Positions 63,568 through 64,000 of a DNA stretch of 64,000 bases are shown one piece after another. The notes beneath the pieces are model-generated. The model saw nothing but the letters and a program-made list of their open reading frames with translations. It did no database searches and was not told the origin of the DNA. How positions within the stretch are numbered: position 1 is the first letter of the stretch; every line of letters begins with the position of its first letter. The DNA is from Trebouxia sp. TZW2008 (lineage: Eukaryota; Chlorophyta; Trebouxiophyceae; Trebouxiales; Trebouxiaceae), in NCBI GenBank assembly GCA_002118135.1, contig BDIU01000215.1:124001-188000 (forward strand), given 5' to 3'. The translations under genes and the position numbers were made by a program.

Positions 63568-64000
63568 TTGAGGTAGGCCTAGCGCTGGTGCCAGGATGAA
63601 CGCTCTTGACTGCCTGACCTGCTAGCACAACAGAGAGCGGAGACGATTGCTGCTGTGCTAGACAGACTGGTCCTGTCCTCCTCTTGCATACTGTGTAGTA
63701 TCATTGAGACAGATCTAGCCATCTAGTCAAATCACAAGAGAACAATGCTGATCTGTTTACGACACAGCTGCAGCTTTGATTATCTCGGTGCAGTTGGCTC
63801 CGATCACTACCAGATGTGGCAGCATTACATGACATACCTTGCAAAGATCCTTCTGTGTTTGCCAAAACGGATGCTGTTGACTGTCTGATTTGCCAGCACA
63901 GCACACAATGGAGACAGCTACAGCTGCACAAGACACACTCATTCTGTTCCGCCTTGTCTTCCTGTGGACTGACTGAGACAGACTTGGCGCTCTACAGCAA
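63568..64000 (-). repeat. About 273-bp duplication containing an exon-like block at the window edge
   Basis: On the minus strand a block at 63923-63838 has a good acceptor (TGTGCAG) and donor (AAG/GTATGT). It reads VAVSIVCCAGKSDSQQHPFW, then QTQKDLCK. A diverged copy lies about 273 bases further on (about 63655-63568) with a similar start and a broken frame. It may be an exon of a minus-strand gene continuing beyond the window. Confidence 0.5.

Overview
This is nuclear DNA from a eukaryote, most likely a green alga (Chlorophyta). The genes are split by GT-AG introns, the recognisable proteins resemble those of plants and green algae, and there are no operons, CRISPR arrays, tRNA or rRNA genes that I could see. 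The species is not determined. The intergenic and intronic DNA is AT-balanced, rich in TGCA, and full of short tandem repeats.

Layout: (1) 2.07-3.57 kb (+), a pyridoxamine-phosphate-oxidase-like FMN-binding protein. (2) 4.22-13.56 kb (+), a complete gene for COP9 signalosome subunit 1. (3) 14.47-15.76 kb (+), an unrecognised coiled-coil protein with a likely frame break. (4) 17.2-20.1 kb (-), a decayed, 5'-truncated Ty3/gypsy chromodomain retrotransposon. (5) 20.19-23.55 kb (+), an MTP18/MTFP1-family organelle membrane protein. (6) 24.34-24.54 kb (+), the hinge subunit of respiratory complex III. (7) 25.16-about 30.5 kb (-), a gene with hydrophobic exons and a C-terminal U-box; a first exon with one membrane segment at 32.4-32.77 kb (-) may belong to it or to a neighbour. 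(8) 33.24-37.59 kb (+), gamma-SNAP. (9) Three paralogous two-exon genes for a small secreted peptide at 38.2-38.6 (-), 40.1-40.5 (+) and 46.3-47.0 kb (-). (10) 48.44-53.02 kb (-), a complete UDP-galactopyranose mutase gene. (11) 53-64 kb, repeat-rich DNA with few supportable genes.

Two things stand out. First, introns in CSN1, MTP18, the U-box gene and, to a smaller extent, UGM are largely built from tandem copies of the exon ends beside them. Copies of an exon's 5' part, with its acceptor, lie upstream; copies of its 3' part, with its donor, lie downstream; the intact exon sits between. This looks like intron growth by repeated duplication across splice boundaries, and it supplies many potential alternative splice sites. 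Second, the three small genes share a signal peptide, a conserved amphipathic helix, an identical phase-1 intron position and a 19-residue AATY...APAPAP tail. I recognise no described family for them.

The recognisable genes are housekeeping (protein turnover, respiration, vesicle fusion, wall or glycan sugar supply) and do not form one pathway.
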